A stretch of 64,000 nucleotides of DNA, taken from the NCBI RefSeq assembly GCF_000615285.1, contig NZ_BALU01000004.1, positions 62,001 to 126,000 of the forward strand. The letters run 5' to 3'. Shown here one piece after another: positions 1 to 11,815 of the stretch (position 1 is its first letter; each line of letters begins with the position of its first letter). This DNA comes from Lactobacillus kitasatonis DSM 16761 = JCM 1039. Its GTDB lineage: Bacteria > Bacillota > Bacilli > Lactobacillales > Lactobacillaceae. The position numbers and the translations under genes are program-made. The notes beneath the pieces were generated by a model that was given only the letters and a program-made list of their open reading frames with translations, had not been told where the DNA came from and made no database searches.

Positions 1-2333
1 CGTTCTGAAAGCATGATGGCATCTTCGTAGTTGTACATGTTCCAAGTCATGAATGCGATCAATGGGTTTTGACCTAAAGCAAGTTCACCATGATCCATAG
101 TAGGACCGTTAGCAATTACATCGCTTACGTCAACATGATCACCTAACTTAACGTTAGGAGTTTGGTTGTATGACTTAGAGTTGTTTGAACGACGGTACTT
201 TTCAAGAGTGTACTTGTCCAAAGTACCATCTTCACGTCTAATACGGATTTCGTTAGCATCAACGTATTCAACAGTACCTGCAGCCTTAGCAATTAAAGCG
301 GCACCTGAATCGTGAGCTGCACGATATTCCATACCAGTACCAACAAGTGAACCGTGTGGGTTGATCAAAGGAGCAGCCTGACGTTGCTGGTTGGCACCCA
401 TCAAAGCACGGTTGGAGTCGTCGTTTTCAAGGAATGGAATACATGCTGAAGCAACTGAAACAACTTGCTTAGGAATAACGTCCATGTAGTCAATCTTGTC
501 TGGAGTAACTTCGACGTTATCTTCCTTTTGACGAGCCAAGATAAGCTTTTCCTTAAATGAACCATCATCGTTCAAAGGAGTGTTAGCACCGGCAATGATG
601 TAGTTATCTTCTTCGTCAGCAGTCAAGTAGTCGATCTTATCAGTTACCTTGTGGGTATCCCAAGAAACACGACGGTATGGAGTTTCAATGAAACCATACT
701 TGTTAATGATTGCGTATGAAGCAAGTGAGTTAATCAAACCAATGTTAGGACCTTCAGGTGTTTCAATAGGACACAAACGACCATAGTGAGTATAGTGAAC
801 GTCACGAACTTCATATCCGGCACGATCACGAGTCAAACCACCAGGCCCTAAAGCTGACATACGACGCTTGTGGGTCAATTCACCTAATGGGTTGTGTTGG
901 TCCATGAACTGTGAAAGTTGTGATGAACCGAAGAATTCCTTGATACTTGCAACAATTGGACGAATGTTGATCAATTGTTGTGGAGTAACAGTTGATGGAT
1001 CTTGGATTGACATTCTTTCACGAACAACACGTTCCATTCTTGCTAAACCAATTCTGAATTGGTTTTGAAGAAGTTCACCAACACGACGAATACGACGGTT
1101 ACCCAAGTGGTCGATATCATCAGTAGTACCAATCTTGTCTTGTAATGCAAAGAAGTAGTTGATTGAAGCCAAAACATCAGCTGGAGTCAAATGCTTAACG
1201 TCTGCAGCAATGTGACCATTAGACATCAACTTAACTTCACGTTCTGGGTCAACCTTTGAGTAAACCTTAATTTCTTGAACAGTAATAGGATCTGGTAAAA
1301 CACCTTCCTTTGAAGGTTGGTAAGTTACCATCTTGAAGTCATCACGATCAAGGTATGGAGCAAGCTTGTCCATTATTTCGTGGTTAACAACAGTACCCTT
1401 CTTAGCAATAATTTCACCAGTATCTGGATCAGCTAAAGTTTCAGCTAAGGTTTGACCGTACAAACGGTTCTTAAGTGAAAGCTTCTTGTTGATCTTGTAA
1501 CGACCAACTGGTGCCAAGTCATAACGACGTGGATCAAAGAAACGGGCATATAGCAATGAACGTGATGAATCAGTAGTCTTTGGTTCACCTGGACGAAGTC
1601 TTTCGTAAATGTCCTTCAAAGCTTCAGCTACACGTGAGTCAGCTGGGTTCTTGTGAACATCCTTGTCCAAAGTAAATTGCAAAGTATCGCTTTGACCAAA
1701 CATATCAATAATGTCGCTGTCAGAGCCAATACCCATTGCTCTAATCAAAACTGTAAGTGGCAACTTACGAGTACGGTCAACACGAACAAATGAAACATTC
1801 TTAGCGTCAGTTTCATATTCAAGCCAAGCACCACGGTTAGGAATAACAGTAGTACCAAAGATTTGACGACCGTTCTTGTCGTAATCGCCAGAGTAATATA
1901 CACCTGGAGATCTTACCAATTGTGAAACGATAACTCTTTCGGCACCGTTAACGATGAATGAACCTGATTCAGTCATCAATGGTAAATCGCCAAAGAATAC
2001 ATCTTGTGTCTTAATTTCACCAGTTTTTTGGTTAGTAAGTTTTAAGGTTACGTGCATTGGTGCAGCATAAGTTGCATCGTGATCACGAGCTTCGTCAACC
2101 GTGTACTTAGGCTTTTGAAGCTTGTAGCCAACATATTCTAATGAAAGCTTACCTGAGAAGTCACTAATAGGCATAATGTCGTCAAAGACTTCTTTAATGC
2201 CTTTATCAAGAAACCACTTATATGATTCGGTTTGAACATCGGTCAAGTTTGGCAGCTTCAATACTTCCTTAATTCGGGAAAAACTGCGTCTAGTTCGATG
2301 CTTACCGTAGTTCACTACGTGTCCATTTAACAA
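1..2333 (-). CDS. rpoB: RNA polymerase beta subunit, 3' end outside window
   Basis: Catalytic beta subunit of RNA polymerase. The minus-strand frame is open from a TTG start at 2333 to the window edge and gives about 777 residues of the roughly 1,200 usual for the family. The N-terminus reads [20 protein letters not shown]; downstream I can read the rifampicin-region segments [14 protein letters not shown] and [15 protein letters not shown], then [17 protein letters not shown]. The start is chosen from an AAAGGAT ribosome binding site 9 bases upstream (2343-2349). The C-terminal part and rpoC would lie to the left. Transcription probably starts at the promoter at 2511-2539 and crosses a hairpin-rich leader. 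No internal stop or frameshift was seen. Confidence 0.98.
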   Translation of the reverse strand, partial: MLNGHVVNYGKHRTRRSFSRIKEVLKLPNLTDVQTESYKWFLDKGIKEVFDDIMPISDFSGKLSLEYVGYKLQKPKYTVDEARDHDATYAAPMHVTLKLTNQKTGEIKTQDVFFGDLPLMTESGSFIVNGAERVIVSQLVRSPGVYYSGDYDKNGRQIFGTTVIPNRGAWLEYETDAKNVSFVRVDRTRKLPLTVLIRAMGIGSDSDIIDMFGQSDTLQFTLDKDVHKNPADSRVAEALKDIYERLRPGEPKTTDSSRSLLYARFFDPRRYDLAPVGRYKINKKLSLKNRLYGQTLAETLADPDTGEIIAKKGTVVNHEIMDKLAPYLDRDDFKMVTYQPSKEGVLPDPITVQEIKVYSKVDPEREVKLMSNGHIAADVKHLTPADVLASINYFFALQDKIGTTDDIDHLGNRRIRRVGELLQNQFRIGLARMERVVRERMSIQDPSTVTPQQLINIRPIVASIKEFFGSSQLSQFMDQHNPLGELTHKRRMSALGPGGLTRDRAGYEVRDVHYTHYGRLCPIETPEGPNIGLINSLASYAIINKYGFIETPYRRVSWDTHKVTDKIDYLTADEEDNYIIAGANTPLNDDGSFKEKLILARQKEDNVEVTPDKIDYMDVIPKQVVSVASACIPFLENDDSNRALMGANQQRQAAPLINPHGSLVGTGMEYRAAHDSGAALIAKAAGTVEYVDANEIRIRREDGTLDKYTLEKYRRSNNSKSYNQTPNVKLGDHVDVSDVIANGPTMDHGELALGQNPLIAFMTWNMYNYEDAIMLSE

Positions 2334-2411
2334 GGAAAAAACATCCTTTCTGTCTAAGAAAGCAAATATTACATTTCTGTTACAAATTTAAAAAACCGCA
2401 ATTTTAGGCAT

Positions 2412-2445
2412 AAAAAAGACAAAAACAACGTATGTCGTTTTTGTC
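2412..2445 (-). terminator. Intrinsic terminator in the rpoB leader
   Basis: A 14-bp stem with one mismatch, arms 2418-2431 and 2432-2445, followed on the minus strand by a run of six T (2412-2417). It sits between the proposed rpoB promoter and the rpoB start, so it could act as an attenuator rather than only ending clpC transcripts. Confidence 0.75.
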
Positions 2446-2451
2446 AATATC

Positions 2452-2511
2452 ATTTTGCTGGACAATAGATCAGCAAAATCCTGAATCTCAGTCTTTTTAA
2501 ATCAGCAAAAA
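2452..2511 (-). promoter_or_regulatory. rpoB leader with two alternative pairing partners
   Basis: The minus-strand leader carries TTTTTGCTGATTT (2499-2511) and, about 30 nt later, ATTTTGCTGATC (2468-2479). Each can pair with the same downstream segment CAGCAAAAT (2452-2460). Only one pairing can exist at a time, and the intrinsic terminator at 2412-2445 follows directly. This is the layout of a transcription-attenuation leader; a function has not been shown. Confidence 0.45.
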
Positions 2512-2539
2512 TTATATGTTATTTTAGGTAAAAAGTCAA
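2511..2539 (-). promoter_or_regulatory. Consensus promoter for rpoB inside the clpC terminator
   Basis: On the minus strand a -35 box TTGACT (2534-2539) and a perfect -10 box TATAAT (2511-2516) are separated by 17 bases. The -35 box is made of bases from the downstream arm of the clpC terminator stem. A start near 2504 would give a leader of about 170 nt before the rpoB TTG. Confidence 0.7.
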
Positions 2540-2568
2540 GGTTAAACGCCTATTACTACTTGACTTTT
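2528..2568 (-). terminator. clpC terminator
   Basis: Inverted repeat AAAAGTCAAG (2531-2540) / CTTGACTTTT (2559-2568). The upstream arm overlaps the last codons and stop of clpC. A short T run follows on the minus strand. Confidence 0.7.
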
Positions 2569-5045
2569 TCTAATTTTTTGGTAGATCTGGTAACTTCAAA
2601 TTTCAACTTGCCATGTTGACTACCAATCTTCAAGGTATCACCCTTTTGAACTTCGCCAGTTATCAACATTTCAGCTACTTTATCTTCAATGTCATTTTGG
2701 ATTGCTCTTCTAAGAGGACGTGCACCATTTTCTGGGTCGTAACCGTCTTGAACAATCTTGTCCAAAGCAGCGCGAGAAAGCTTAAGCGTAATACCCTTCT
2801 TTTGCAAACGTTCAACCAATTTATGAGTAAGCAAAGTAACAATGCTACGTAATTGCTTCTTAGTTAACTCATCGAAGACAATTATTTCATCAATTCTATT
2901 CAAAAATTCTGGACGGAAGAATTGTTTGATTGCTTGTTCAACCTTGCCTTGTCTTTCCTTAGCTTGATCTGCGTTATCAGCGTTAAAGCCGACTGCATTG
3001 GTATCAAACAATGAGCGTGAGCCCAAGTTAGAAGTCATGATAATAATGGTATTTCTAAAATCGACTCTTCTACCTTTAGAGTCAGTCAAGAAACCTTCAT
3101 CAAGTACTTGCAAAAGCAAATTGAACACATCTGGATGTGCTTTTTCTACTTCGTCAAGCAAAACTACTGAGTATGGGTGACGACGAACTTGTTCAGAAAG
3201 TTGACCGCCTTCTTCGTAACCTACATAACCAGGAGCTGAACCGATCAACTTACTTGAAGCAATTTGATCCATGTACTCGGACATATCAAGACGAATCATG
3301 TTGTCTTCTGAGCCAAACATTGCTGCAGCAACTGCCTTAGCAAGTTCAGTCTTACCAACACCTGTTGGTCCTAAGAATAGGAATGAACCAATTGGACGAC
3401 GTTCATCCTTAATACCACTTCTGCTACGACGAATAGCACGCGCAACTGCAGAAACTGCCTTATCTTGTCCGATAACATGCTTATGCAAGACACTTTCAAG
3501 GTTAGCCAATTGACGTGTTTCGTTACGCTTCATTTGAGTAACAGGAACGCCAGTCCAATCCGAAACTACCTTAGCAATATCTTCAGGTTCAACAATTGCA
3601 CTCTTACTTACTTTAGAATGCAAAGTATCAATCAACTTTTCACGTTGTGCTTGCAAATTATTTTGTTCATCTTGCAATTGAGCAGCCTTAACAAAGTTTT
3701 GACTTGCAGCAGCTTCATTCTTTTGATCAATTAACTTCTTAATCTTATCGTTGATTTGAACCAGCTTATCATTGGAACCCACATTATTGCGGATCTTAAC
3801 TGCGGCACTAGCTTCATCGACCAAGTCGATAGCCTTGTCTGGCAAAAATCTGTCAGAAATGTAGCGACTTGATAAATCAACCGCATCTTCAAGACTAGCT
3901 TCAGAAATAGTTACGTGGTGGAACTTTTCATATTTGGACTTCAAGCCTTGCAAAATAGCCAATGTTTCTTTTCTTGAAGGTTCGTTAAGACGAACTTGTT
4001 GGAAACGACGAGCCAAAGCTTGATCTTTTTCAATGTACTTTTGATATTCATCGAAAGTAGTTGCACCGATCATTTGAATATCGCCACGAGCAAGTGATGG
4101 CTTCAAAATATTAGAAGCATCGATTGCACCTTCGGCACCACCAGCACCAATTAAAGTATGCATTTCGTCTACAAATAAGATGACCTTACCGTCTTTAGCA
4201 ATTTCATCCAAGATCTTCTTCATACGATCTTCGAATTCACCACGGTATTTAGTACCAGCAACCAAATTACCCATATTAAGTGCCATGACACGCTTATCAA
4301 GTAAATCTTCTGGTACCTTTTTCTTAACGATTTCTGTTGCAATTGCTTCAGCTACAGCAGTCTTACCAACACCAGGTTCACCAACCAAAACAGGATTGTT
4401 CTTGGTACGACGAGAAAGAGTTTGAATTACACGTTCAATTTCCTTTGAACGACCGATAACTGGATCGATAGCTCCTTCACGTGAACGTTGATTCAAGTTA
4501 ACTGCCACTTTATCCAAAGTAGGTGTTGTACTTGCCTTACGCTTTTTTTGTGCAGGTGCTGCTGACGTATTATTGTTGCCTAACCAGTTAGCAGAGTCGG
4601 CAAAGTCTTGATCTTGTTCCAAACTGTCAATTGCATCTTGACGCAAGCGACTAATATCCACATTTAAGTTCTTCAAGATCATTGCTGACAATACTTGTTC
4701 ACTAGCAGTTATTCCTAGCAAAACGTGGTTAGTTTGAATTTCTTTATATCCACCTTGATCTGCTTGTCTTTTAGCATAATCTAATGCCAAACTCAAACGA
4801 GGTGACATTTCCATATAACTAGCTTTAGGTGCTGAGCCGTAGCCAGTGTAGCGCTCAATTTCTTCACGCACAGCAGTAGGAGTTAAGCCCCATGAACGAA
4901 GTATCTTCCCTGCTTCACCGTCTGTTTCAATTACTAAAGCTAATAAAATATGTTCTGTTCCAATTAAGCGATGATGGAAATTTTGTGCTTGTTCACGCGC
5001 AATTTCCAATACTTGATTAACGCTTTTACTATATGAGTTTTCCAT
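2556..5045 (-). CDS. clpC: ATP-dependent Clp protease ATPase subunit ClpC
   Basis: HSP100 unfoldase that works with ClpP in cytoplasmic protein quality control. The 829 residues show a double Clp-N domain (about 1-145), a linker, AAA+ module 1 with Walker [10 protein letters not shown] and Walker [10 protein letters not shown], a UVR-like middle segment ([11 protein letters not shown]), and AAA+ module 2 with GPTGVGKTE and [13 protein letters not shown], then a C-terminal D2-small domain. Size and domain order fit ClpC. ATG is preceded by GGGGTGG. The usual ctsR-mcsAB genes are not upstream, and I found no clear CtsR operator (tandem GGTCAAA heptads) before the start. Adjacency to rpoB is common in lactobacilli. 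Confidence 0.95.
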   Translation of the reverse strand: MENSYSKSVNQVLEIAREQAQNFHHRLIGTEHILLALVIETDGEAGKILRSWGLTPTAVREEIERYTGYGSAPKASYMEMSPRLSLALDYAKRQADQGGYKEIQTNHVLLGITASEQVLSAMILKNLNVDISRLRQDAIDSLEQDQDFADSANWLGNNNTSAAPAQKKRKASTTPTLDKVAVNLNQRSREGAIDPVIGRSKEIERVIQTLSRRTKNNPVLVGEPGVGKTAVAEAIATEIVKKKVPEDLLDKRVMALNMGNLVAGTKYRGEFEDRMKKILDEIAKDGKVILFVDEMHTLIGAGGAEGAIDASNILKPSLARGDIQMIGATTFDEYQKYIEKDQALARRFQQVRLNEPSRKETLAILQGLKSKYEKFHHVTISEASLEDAVDLSSRYISDRFLPDKAIDLVDEASAAVKIRNNVGSNDKLVQINDKIKKLIDQKNEAAASQNFVKAAQLQDEQNNLQAQREKLIDTLHSKVSKSAIVEPEDIAKVVSDWTGVPVTQMKRNETRQLANLESVLHKHVIGQDKAVSAVARAIRRSRSGIKDERRPIGSFLFLGPTGVGKTELAKAVAAAMFGSEDNMIRLDMSEYMDQIASSKLIGSAPGYVGYEEGGQLSEQVRRHPYSVVLLDEVEKAHPDVFNLLLQVLDEGFLTDSKGRRVDFRNTIIIMTSNLGSRSLFDTNAVGFNADNADQAKERQGKVEQAIKQFFRPEFLNRIDEIIVFDELTKKQLRSIVTLLTHKLVERLQKKGITLKLSRAALDKIVQDGYDPENGARPLRRAIQNDIEDKVAEMLITGEVQKGDTLKIGSQHGKLKFEVTRSTKKLEKVK

Positions 5046-5125
5046 ACAAACACCACCCCTTTAAGATACGTTATGGTATTTTACTTTTATTTTGTCAGTA
5101 AGTAAAATAATTTAACTTGTCTCCG

Positions 5126-5140
5126 TGATCATTATGATCA
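5126..5140. repeat. 15-bp perfect palindrome between clpC and the Met-sulfoxide reductase
   Basis: TGATCAT-T-ATGATCA, 7-bp arms around one base, in the roughly 100-bp gap upstream of clpC. It could be an operator or a weak hairpin at the end of the upstream gene; the sequence does not decide. Confidence 0.4.
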
Positions 5141-5151
5141 AAAACACTCAA

Positions 5152-5607
5152 TTAATCAAAAATTGCGTCGGCAATTTCGGTTAAATATTTTTGATCCGTT
5201 TCATCAAAATTGTCTAACTTTGTGGAATCAAAATCAAAAACGCCCCATAATTTTTCATCCTTAAAAATAGGCACGACGATTTCAGAATTCGAAGCACTGT
5301 CGCATGCGATGTGACCAGCAAATTCATGGACGTTGGGCACAATTTGTGTTTTTTCTTCCTTAGCCGCTGTACCACAAACACCTTTGCCCATTTGAATATG
5401 CACACAAGCTGGCATCCCTTGAAATGGGCCTAAAATCAACTCGCCGTTTTCAAAGCGATAAATACCAGCAAAATTAACATTATCAAGCGAATTAAACAAA
5501 AGCGCAGATAAATTAGCAGTATTGGCAATCCAATCATCTTCACCATCAACTAATGCTTTGGCCTGCTGCACTAACAATTCATAATTTTCTTTCGTAGTAG
5601 CTGTCAT
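5152..5607 (-). CDS. msrC: GAF-domain free methionine-(R)-sulfoxide reductase
   Basis: Reduces free methionine-R-sulfoxide in the cytoplasm (fRMsr/YtsP family). The 151 residues form one GAF domain with the family signature: MPACVHI, GKGVCGTAA and HIACDSASNSEIVVPIF supply the three conserved cysteines used in catalysis and recycling, followed by GVFDFDS. A longer open frame runs upstream to 5775 but reads through tRNA-Pro. The start at 5607 is chosen because GGGGAC (5615-5619) lies 7 bases before it; the ATG at 5613 is too close. Single gene between the tRNA cluster and clpC. Confidence 0.88.
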   Translation of the reverse strand: MTATTKENYELLVQQAKALVDGEDDWIANTANLSALLFNSLDNVNFAGIYRFENGELILGPFQGMPACVHIQMGKGVCGTAAKEEKTQIVPNVHEFAGHIACDSASNSEIVVPIFKDEKLWGVFDFDSTKLDNFDETDQKYLTEIADAIFD

Positions 5608-5645
5608 TTTCATGTCCCCTATAGTTTTAGTGTGTATTATAGCAA

Positions 5646-5675
5646 AAAGAAAAAAGCTGTCTATTAAGACAGCTT
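5646..5675 (-). terminator. Terminator of tRNA-Pro
   Basis: Stem AAGCTGTC / GACAGCTT with a 6-base loop (5654-5675), then a T-rich tail on the minus strand. Confidence 0.85.
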
Positions 5676-5684
5676 GAATATAAT

Positions 5685-5757
5685 CGGGAAAACGCGATTT
5701 GAACGCGCGACCTCTACGTCCCGAACATAGCGCTCTACCAAACTGAGCTATTTCCCG
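5685..5757 (-). tRNA. tRNA-Pro (anticodon CGG)
   Basis: Reverse-complement cloverleaf: acceptor CGGGAAA pairing with TTTCCCG, D arm GCTC..GAGC, anticodon loop TTCGGGA (anticodon CGG, G37 as usual for tRNA-Pro), T loop TTCAAAT. CCA is not encoded. Confidence 0.93.
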
Positions 5758-5785
5758 AAAAAAAAGACTCACCATTCGGTGAGCC
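5758..5785 (-). terminator. Terminator of first tRNA-Gly
   Basis: Stem GGCTCACC / GGTGAGTC with a 4-base loop and a run of eight T on the minus strand. Confidence 0.88.
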
Positions 5786-5793
5786 TTCTATCT

Positions 5794-5868
5794 TGGAGCG
5801 GAAGACGGGATTCGAACCCGCGACCCCCACCATGGCAAGGTGATGTTCTACCACTGAACTACTTCCGC
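5794..5868 (-). tRNA. tRNA-Gly (anticodon GCC), copy 1
   Basis: Acceptor GCGGAAG/CTTCCGC, anticodon loop TTGCCAT (GCC), T arm GCGGG TTCGAAT CCCGT, discriminator T and encoded CCA. 75 nt. Confidence 0.95.
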
Positions 5869-5946
5869 GACAACAGTTATTATTATAGCAAATGCATTTT
5901 TCATTGCAAGGCATTTTGCCAAAAAAGATAAATTTATTTTAGGCAC

Positions 5947-5972
5947 AAAAAAAGCTCACTTCCGTGAGCTTT
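5947..5972 (-). terminator. Terminator of second tRNA-Gly
   Basis: Stem AAAGCTCAC / GTGAGCTTT with T run on the minus strand. Confidence 0.85.
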
Positions 5973-5977
5973 CGTCT

Positions 5978-6052
5978 TGGAGCGGAAGACGGGATTCGAA
6001 CCCGCGACCCCCACCATGGCAAGGTGATGTTCTACCACTGAACTACTTCCGC
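5978..6052 (-). tRNA. tRNA-Gly (anticodon GCC), copy 2
   Basis: Sequence identical to copy 1 over the 75-nt gene, including encoded CCA. Confidence 0.95.
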
Positions 6053-6131
6053 AAGAACAAATATTATTATAGCAAACTTATTTTTCTTTGCAAGATCTTT
6101 TTTCAAAAAAGATAAATTTATTTTTAGGCAC

Positions 6132-6156
6132 AAAAAAAGACTCACTTTCGTGAGCC
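6132..6156 (-). terminator. Terminator of third tRNA-Gly
   Basis: Stem GGCTCAC / GTGAGTC with a run of seven T on the minus strand. Confidence 0.85.
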
Positions 6157-6163
6157 TTCGTCT

Positions 6164-6238
6164 TGGAGCGGAAGACGGGATTCGAACCCGCGACCCCCAC
6201 CATGGCAAGGTGATGTTCTACCACTGAACTACTTCCGC
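6164..6238 (-). tRNA. tRNA-Gly (anticodon GCC), copy 3
   Basis: Identical to copies 1 and 2. The promoter of this copy must lie in 6239-6290. Confidence 0.95.
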
Positions 6239-6289
6239 ATAACAAATATAATTATAGCAAAACTTATTTCTTTTGCAATATGTTTTCAT

Positions 6290-6332
6290 AAAAAAATCTC
6301 ATATCCATGTTTAAAACACAGATATGAGATTT
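6290..6332 (-). terminator. Terminator of the CPBP gene; copy of a repeated hairpin
   Basis: Inverted repeat ATCTCATATC / GATATGAGAT around a loop CATGTTTAAAACACA. Nearly the same hairpin recurs at 7249-7294. Confidence 0.75.
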
Positions 6333-6350
6333 CATTTTATAGAGTTTAAA

Positions 6351-7169
6351 TCATTTATTTTTAGCAAAAATCTTATATGCAATCAAGGCTACTACTAAAT
6401 AACCAATAACGGCTATGAGTGAAGATTCCATTCCAAATCCACCACCTGTTAGCAAAGCATTCTTGCTACTAATAACGTAAGAATACAATGCATCTTTTTG
6501 TGGTGAAACCGCAATAGCAAATATTGCACTAGTGATTAAGTTCCAAATAGCATGCACTACAGCGCTATTCCAAATGGAGTGTTCTGACATTTCTATTAAA
6601 GAAAACATTACACCGACCAAAGTACCAGCAATTATTAGCTGAATTATACTAATAAAAGATAAATTTCGACTAACAATATGCAAAAGTCCAAAAATGACAG
6701 ATGGGACTAAAACACCCACAAGATAGTTCCATCTAATCGACAAAACGTTCAGAATTACTCCACGAAAGATTAATTCTTCTACAAATCCTGCGGCTAAACT
6801 AGCATAAAAAATATTGAATACAATATTTTCCATATCTGAAGAATTAGCATCTACGATTTTCCCATTCATTACTAAAAAAGCTGCAGTTACTGCCAAAGGT
6901 AACAAAATTGCAATTAGAATCCACTTAAGACTAATCTTAAACTTTTGGATTCCTAATCTTGGTAAACTAACTTTCAGATACCTATCAGCTATTAATTTTA
7001 CTAAGAGATATGCAATTACTGCATATAAAATCGCACCTATCAGAATAGGAACAACATATCCAATATGACATTTCTTCAAAAGCATAATTATAGATTGAGA
7101 AATAAATGATGCCACCACTAAACTAACTATTGCTAAAATTGATCCTAAAATTGCTTTAGTAGTTTTCAT
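6351..7169 (-). CDS. CPBP (Abi/type II CAAX) family membrane protease
   Basis: 272-residue multi-spanning membrane protein. Hydrophobic helices begin at about residues 8, 37, 82, 120, 150, 175, 205 and 245. Family motifs are visible: FVEELIFRG (EExxxR, metal/catalytic glutamates) near residue 133, FGLLHI, and HAIWNLITSAI near the C-terminus with a conserved His. Relatives in lactic acid bacteria are often linked to bacteriocin self-immunity or membrane protein processing, but no bacteriocin gene is near. It is a single gene ending in a hairpin terminator. Confidence 0.85.
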   Translation of the reverse strand: MKTTKAILGSILAIVSLVVASFISQSIIMLLKKCHIGYVVPILIGAILYAVIAYLLVKLIADRYLKVSLPRLGIQKFKISLKWILIAILLPLAVTAAFLVMNGKIVDANSSDMENIVFNIFYASLAAGFVEELIFRGVILNVLSIRWNYLVGVLVPSVIFGLLHIVSRNLSFISIIQLIIAGTLVGVMFSLIEMSEHSIWNSAVVHAIWNLITSAIFAIAVSPQKDALYSYVISSKNALLTGGGFGMESSLIAVIGYLVVALIAYKIFAKNK

Positions 7170-7248
7170 TCTTATTGCCTCCTACTGTTCTATTCATATA
7201 ATACAGCGTGACAATAAACTTTAAAACTATGCAACTTAAAAATCATAC

Positions 7249-7294
7249 AAAAAACCTCATATCCATGTTCAAAACATAGATATGAGGTTTTTTA
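7249..7294 (-). terminator. Bidirectional hairpin, terminator of the 7388-8053 gene
   Basis: Inverted repeat AAAACCTCATATC / GATATGAGGTTTT around CATGTTCAAAACATA. It matches the hairpin at 6290-6332 over about 40 bases and is less similar to the lysS terminator at 8081-8120 (loop CATGTTCAAAACATAG versus TATGCAATCAAGCACAG). Confidence 0.8.
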
Positions 7295-7298
7295 TATT

Positions 7299-7350
7299 TT
7301 TTCTTAGTCTAAGTCAGTTTTAACTTCTGTATCAATTGAAGAAACTGCTT
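7299..7350 (-). pseudogene. Remnant of a lysS 3' end
   Basis: About 50 bases match the 3' end of lysS at 8220-8269 (my hand alignment: six substitutions and one indel). On the minus strand it reads AVSSIDTEVKTDLD and a stop, against [15 protein letters not shown] in LysS. Most differences are conservative at protein level, so the piece probably diverged as a working gene elsewhere. It is followed by a terminator of lysS type. Confidence 0.7.
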
Positions 7351-7387
7351 AAACGCTCATATGTCTTCAAATCACTTCATTGCTTTA

Positions 7388-8053
7388 CTAATTATCAGTT
7401 ATTTTTGCTTGAGCTTTTTTAAACTTGAGCATTTCTTTTTGCCAATTTATCGTTTCACAATGCTTACTGCCATCTGGCTCCGCAAAACAGCATATAATGT
7501 CTCCTTTATAATTATCGTCTATTCCTAATTCTTTCTTTATAAAACTTACTTCTAGGCTTTGCTTTTGAAATTCACCGGCTTTGACACGTTGAGGTATCAG
7601 TTCAAACTCTCTTTTAAATACTTTATCTTCTTTTTTCTTAACACCATAAAATTCTAAACTTATTGAAATATCACTTAAATTGTAAGCAATAAAATAAATT
7701 TCTTTCTGGTGTGATTTTTTTATATTTTGACCATGACAAATTTTCAATCGTGATTTTCTTCCAGTAGCTAACCACAAAGAAACAATTACAGCACCTAAAG
7801 TACCAACACTACTAATCCAATCAGCCAACATACCTATAGAATTTTTTGGAAAAATCAGTGTAATAGATACGCCTACCATCAATCCAAATAAAATTCCAAT
7901 ACCTGATACAATTACTTCTTTTTTATTTTCTCTATACTTTCTTTTAAAAAATGCAATCTTAGTATCTATTTCATGTTTATACTCAACACCAACGATAACC
8001 CCAATAATAAATAATGCTATTGCTATAACTACTAAAAAAATCAAGTTATTCAT
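7388..8053 (-). CDS. Unknown membrane protein, 221 residues
   Basis: I do not recognise the family. It has a TM helix at about 4-24 (LIFLVVIAIALFIIGVIVGV), a charged segment, a second at about 48-70, and a third hydrophobic stretch at about 74-97 (WISSVGTLGAVIVSLWLATG). A soluble C-terminal domain of about 120 residues follows, with mixed beta character and two cysteines (IICCFAE). The start ATG is at 8053. It is more AT-rich than the core genes around it. The gene lies between lysS and a displaced lysS 3' remnant, which suggests it arrived by insertion. Confidence 0.6.
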   Translation of the reverse strand: MNNLIFLVVIAIALFIIGVIVGVEYKHEIDTKIAFFKRKYRENKKEVIVSGIGILFGLMVGVSITLIFPKNSIGMLADWISSVGTLGAVIVSLWLATGRKSRLKICHGQNIKKSHQKEIYFIAYNLSDISISLEFYGVKKKEDKVFKREFELIPQRVKAGEFQKQSLEVSFIKKELGIDDNYKGDIICCFAEPDGSKHCETINWQKEMLKFKKAQAKITDN

Positions 8054-8080
8054 TCTTTTATAAAATATAGTTTAATTATA

Positions 8081-8120
8081 AAAAAGTCCCTTATCTATGC
8101 AATCAAGCACAGTAAGAGAC
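8081..8120 (-). terminator. lysS terminator
   Basis: Stem GTCTCTTA / TAAGGGAC with a loop of about 18 bases, followed by T run on the minus strand. Confidence 0.7.
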
Positions 8121-8203
8121 TTTCTGTGTCAGCTTTTTTACCAAATCATTTATAAAAATTTGAAAATTAAAAGCAATTTTATCTTTACTTCCAAAGCCCG
8201 ATA

Positions 8204-10796
<2,593 letters not shown>

Positions 10797-10828
10797 ATCA
10801 TCCTTTCAAAATACTCTATTATAATATC

Positions 10829-10864
10829 AAAAAAGCTCCATGGGATAAAACCATAGGACTTTTT
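10829..10864 (-). terminator. Hairpin between hslO and dusB
   Basis: Imperfect stem (TCC-ATGG / CCATAGGA with one bulge) with T-rich flanks on both strands. It may only partly end hslO transcripts. Confidence 0.5.
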
Positions 10865-10872
10865 AAATAAAA

Positions 10873-11763
10873 TTAATAATCTTTATCGTCTTTCTTCTTG
10901 GTCAAAATTTCCTTTAATTCATCTTCAGTGTAGTGATATTTGTTACCACAGAAGTTGCAGGTAAGTTCTGCACCGTGATCTTCATCGATCATTGCCTTTA
11001 ATTGTGATGACTTCAAAGTTTCAAGGATTCCAGCATATTTTTCTTTAGAACAATCACATTTAAATGCGACATCGTCCTTTTCCAAAATCTTGCAATCAGT
11101 ACCTAAAATCTTGCGAGATAAATCTTCTGGTGTCATCCCATCTAAGAATAAGGAAGAAAGTGCTGGTAAAGCATCAATACGTTTAATTGTTTTATCGATC
11201 AAAGCATCACTTGCACCAGGCAAAGCTTGAAGCATAAATCCACCAGCTTCACCAATGGAATTATTTGGATTTACAAAAACAGACAAACCAACAGCTGATG
11301 GAATTTGTTCTGATTTAGTAAGGTAGTAGGCAAAGTCTTCAGCAATTTCACCAGAAACAATTGGCACTTGACCAGTATATGGCTCCTTTAAACCAAGATC
11401 CTTGGTAACTTCAAACCAACCTTGTCCCACAGCCTTTTTAACATCAATATGGCCATTTTTCTTAGGTGGCAAAGCAATATGAGGATTCTTTACATATCCC
11501 TTAACTGTTAAATCAGATTTTGCAGTTACGATAGTTGGACCAACTGGACCATTACCGAGCAATCTAACTGTTAATTCTTCTTTATCAGTAAGCTCTGCAC
11601 CAGCAAGAAGTAGTGAACCTACTAAAGTACGACCAAGAACTGCTGCAGATGCTGACCATAAATCATGACGCTTTTGTGCTTCACTAACTACGTCTTTAGC
11701 AGTAATAGTTAATAAACGTAAATTCTTAGTTTTATCGATTGATTTTACTAAATAATCATTCAT
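10873..11763 (-). CDS. hslO: Redox-regulated chaperone Hsp33
   Basis: Holdase activated by oxidative unfolding. At 296 residues it has normal length. The N-terminal chaperone domain is followed by the zinc-binding redox switch with its four cysteines in the CxC...CxxC pattern: FKCDCSKEKY near 237 and LTCNFCGNKY near 270. It sits between ftsH and dusB, as in many Bacilli. A terminator hairpin separates it from ftsH. Confidence 0.97.
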   Translation of the reverse strand: MNDYLVKSIDKTKNLRLLTITAKDVVSEAQKRHDLWSASAAVLGRTLVGSLLLAGAELTDKEELTVRLLGNGPVGPTIVTAKSDLTVKGYVKNPHIALPPKKNGHIDVKKAVGQGWFEVTKDLGLKEPYTGQVPIVSGEIAEDFAYYLTKSEQIPSAVGLSVFVNPNNSIGEAGGFMLQALPGASDALIDKTIKRIDALPALSSLFLDGMTPEDLSRKILGTDCKILEKDDVAFKCDCSKEKYAGILETLKSSQLKAMIDEDHGAELTCNFCGNKYHYTEDELKEILTKKKDDKDY

Positions 11764-11779
11764 TTTTATCCTTCTCTCT

Positions 11780-11807
11780 AAAAAAATAGAGCCTTTTTCA
11801 GGCCCTA
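11780..11807 (-). terminator. ftsH terminator
   Basis: Stem TAGGGCC / GGCTCTA with a run of seven T on the minus strand. Confidence 0.8.
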
Positions 11808-11815
11808 CTTTTTAT

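Larger units (their letters stand above)
5794..6238 (-). repeat. Tandem triplication of a tRNA-Gly unit
   Basis: Three units with periods of 184 and 186 bases. The spacers are also related (shared stretch AAAAAAGATAAATTTATTTT and terminator hairpin), so the gene was copied together with its flanks, not only the tRNA. Confidence 0.85.

Noticed and set aside
868-1068. Plus-strand frame inside rpoB
   Set aside because: Antisense to a conserved core gene, no ribosome site or family resemblance.
5046-5151. CtsR operator upstream of clpC
   Set aside because: No tandem GGTCAAA heptads on either strand; only a different palindrome at 5126-5140.
5608-5775. N-terminal extension of the methionine-sulfoxide reductase (207-residue frame)
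   Set aside because: It translates tRNA-Pro and a terminator; the site at 5615-5619 and family length support the start at 5607.
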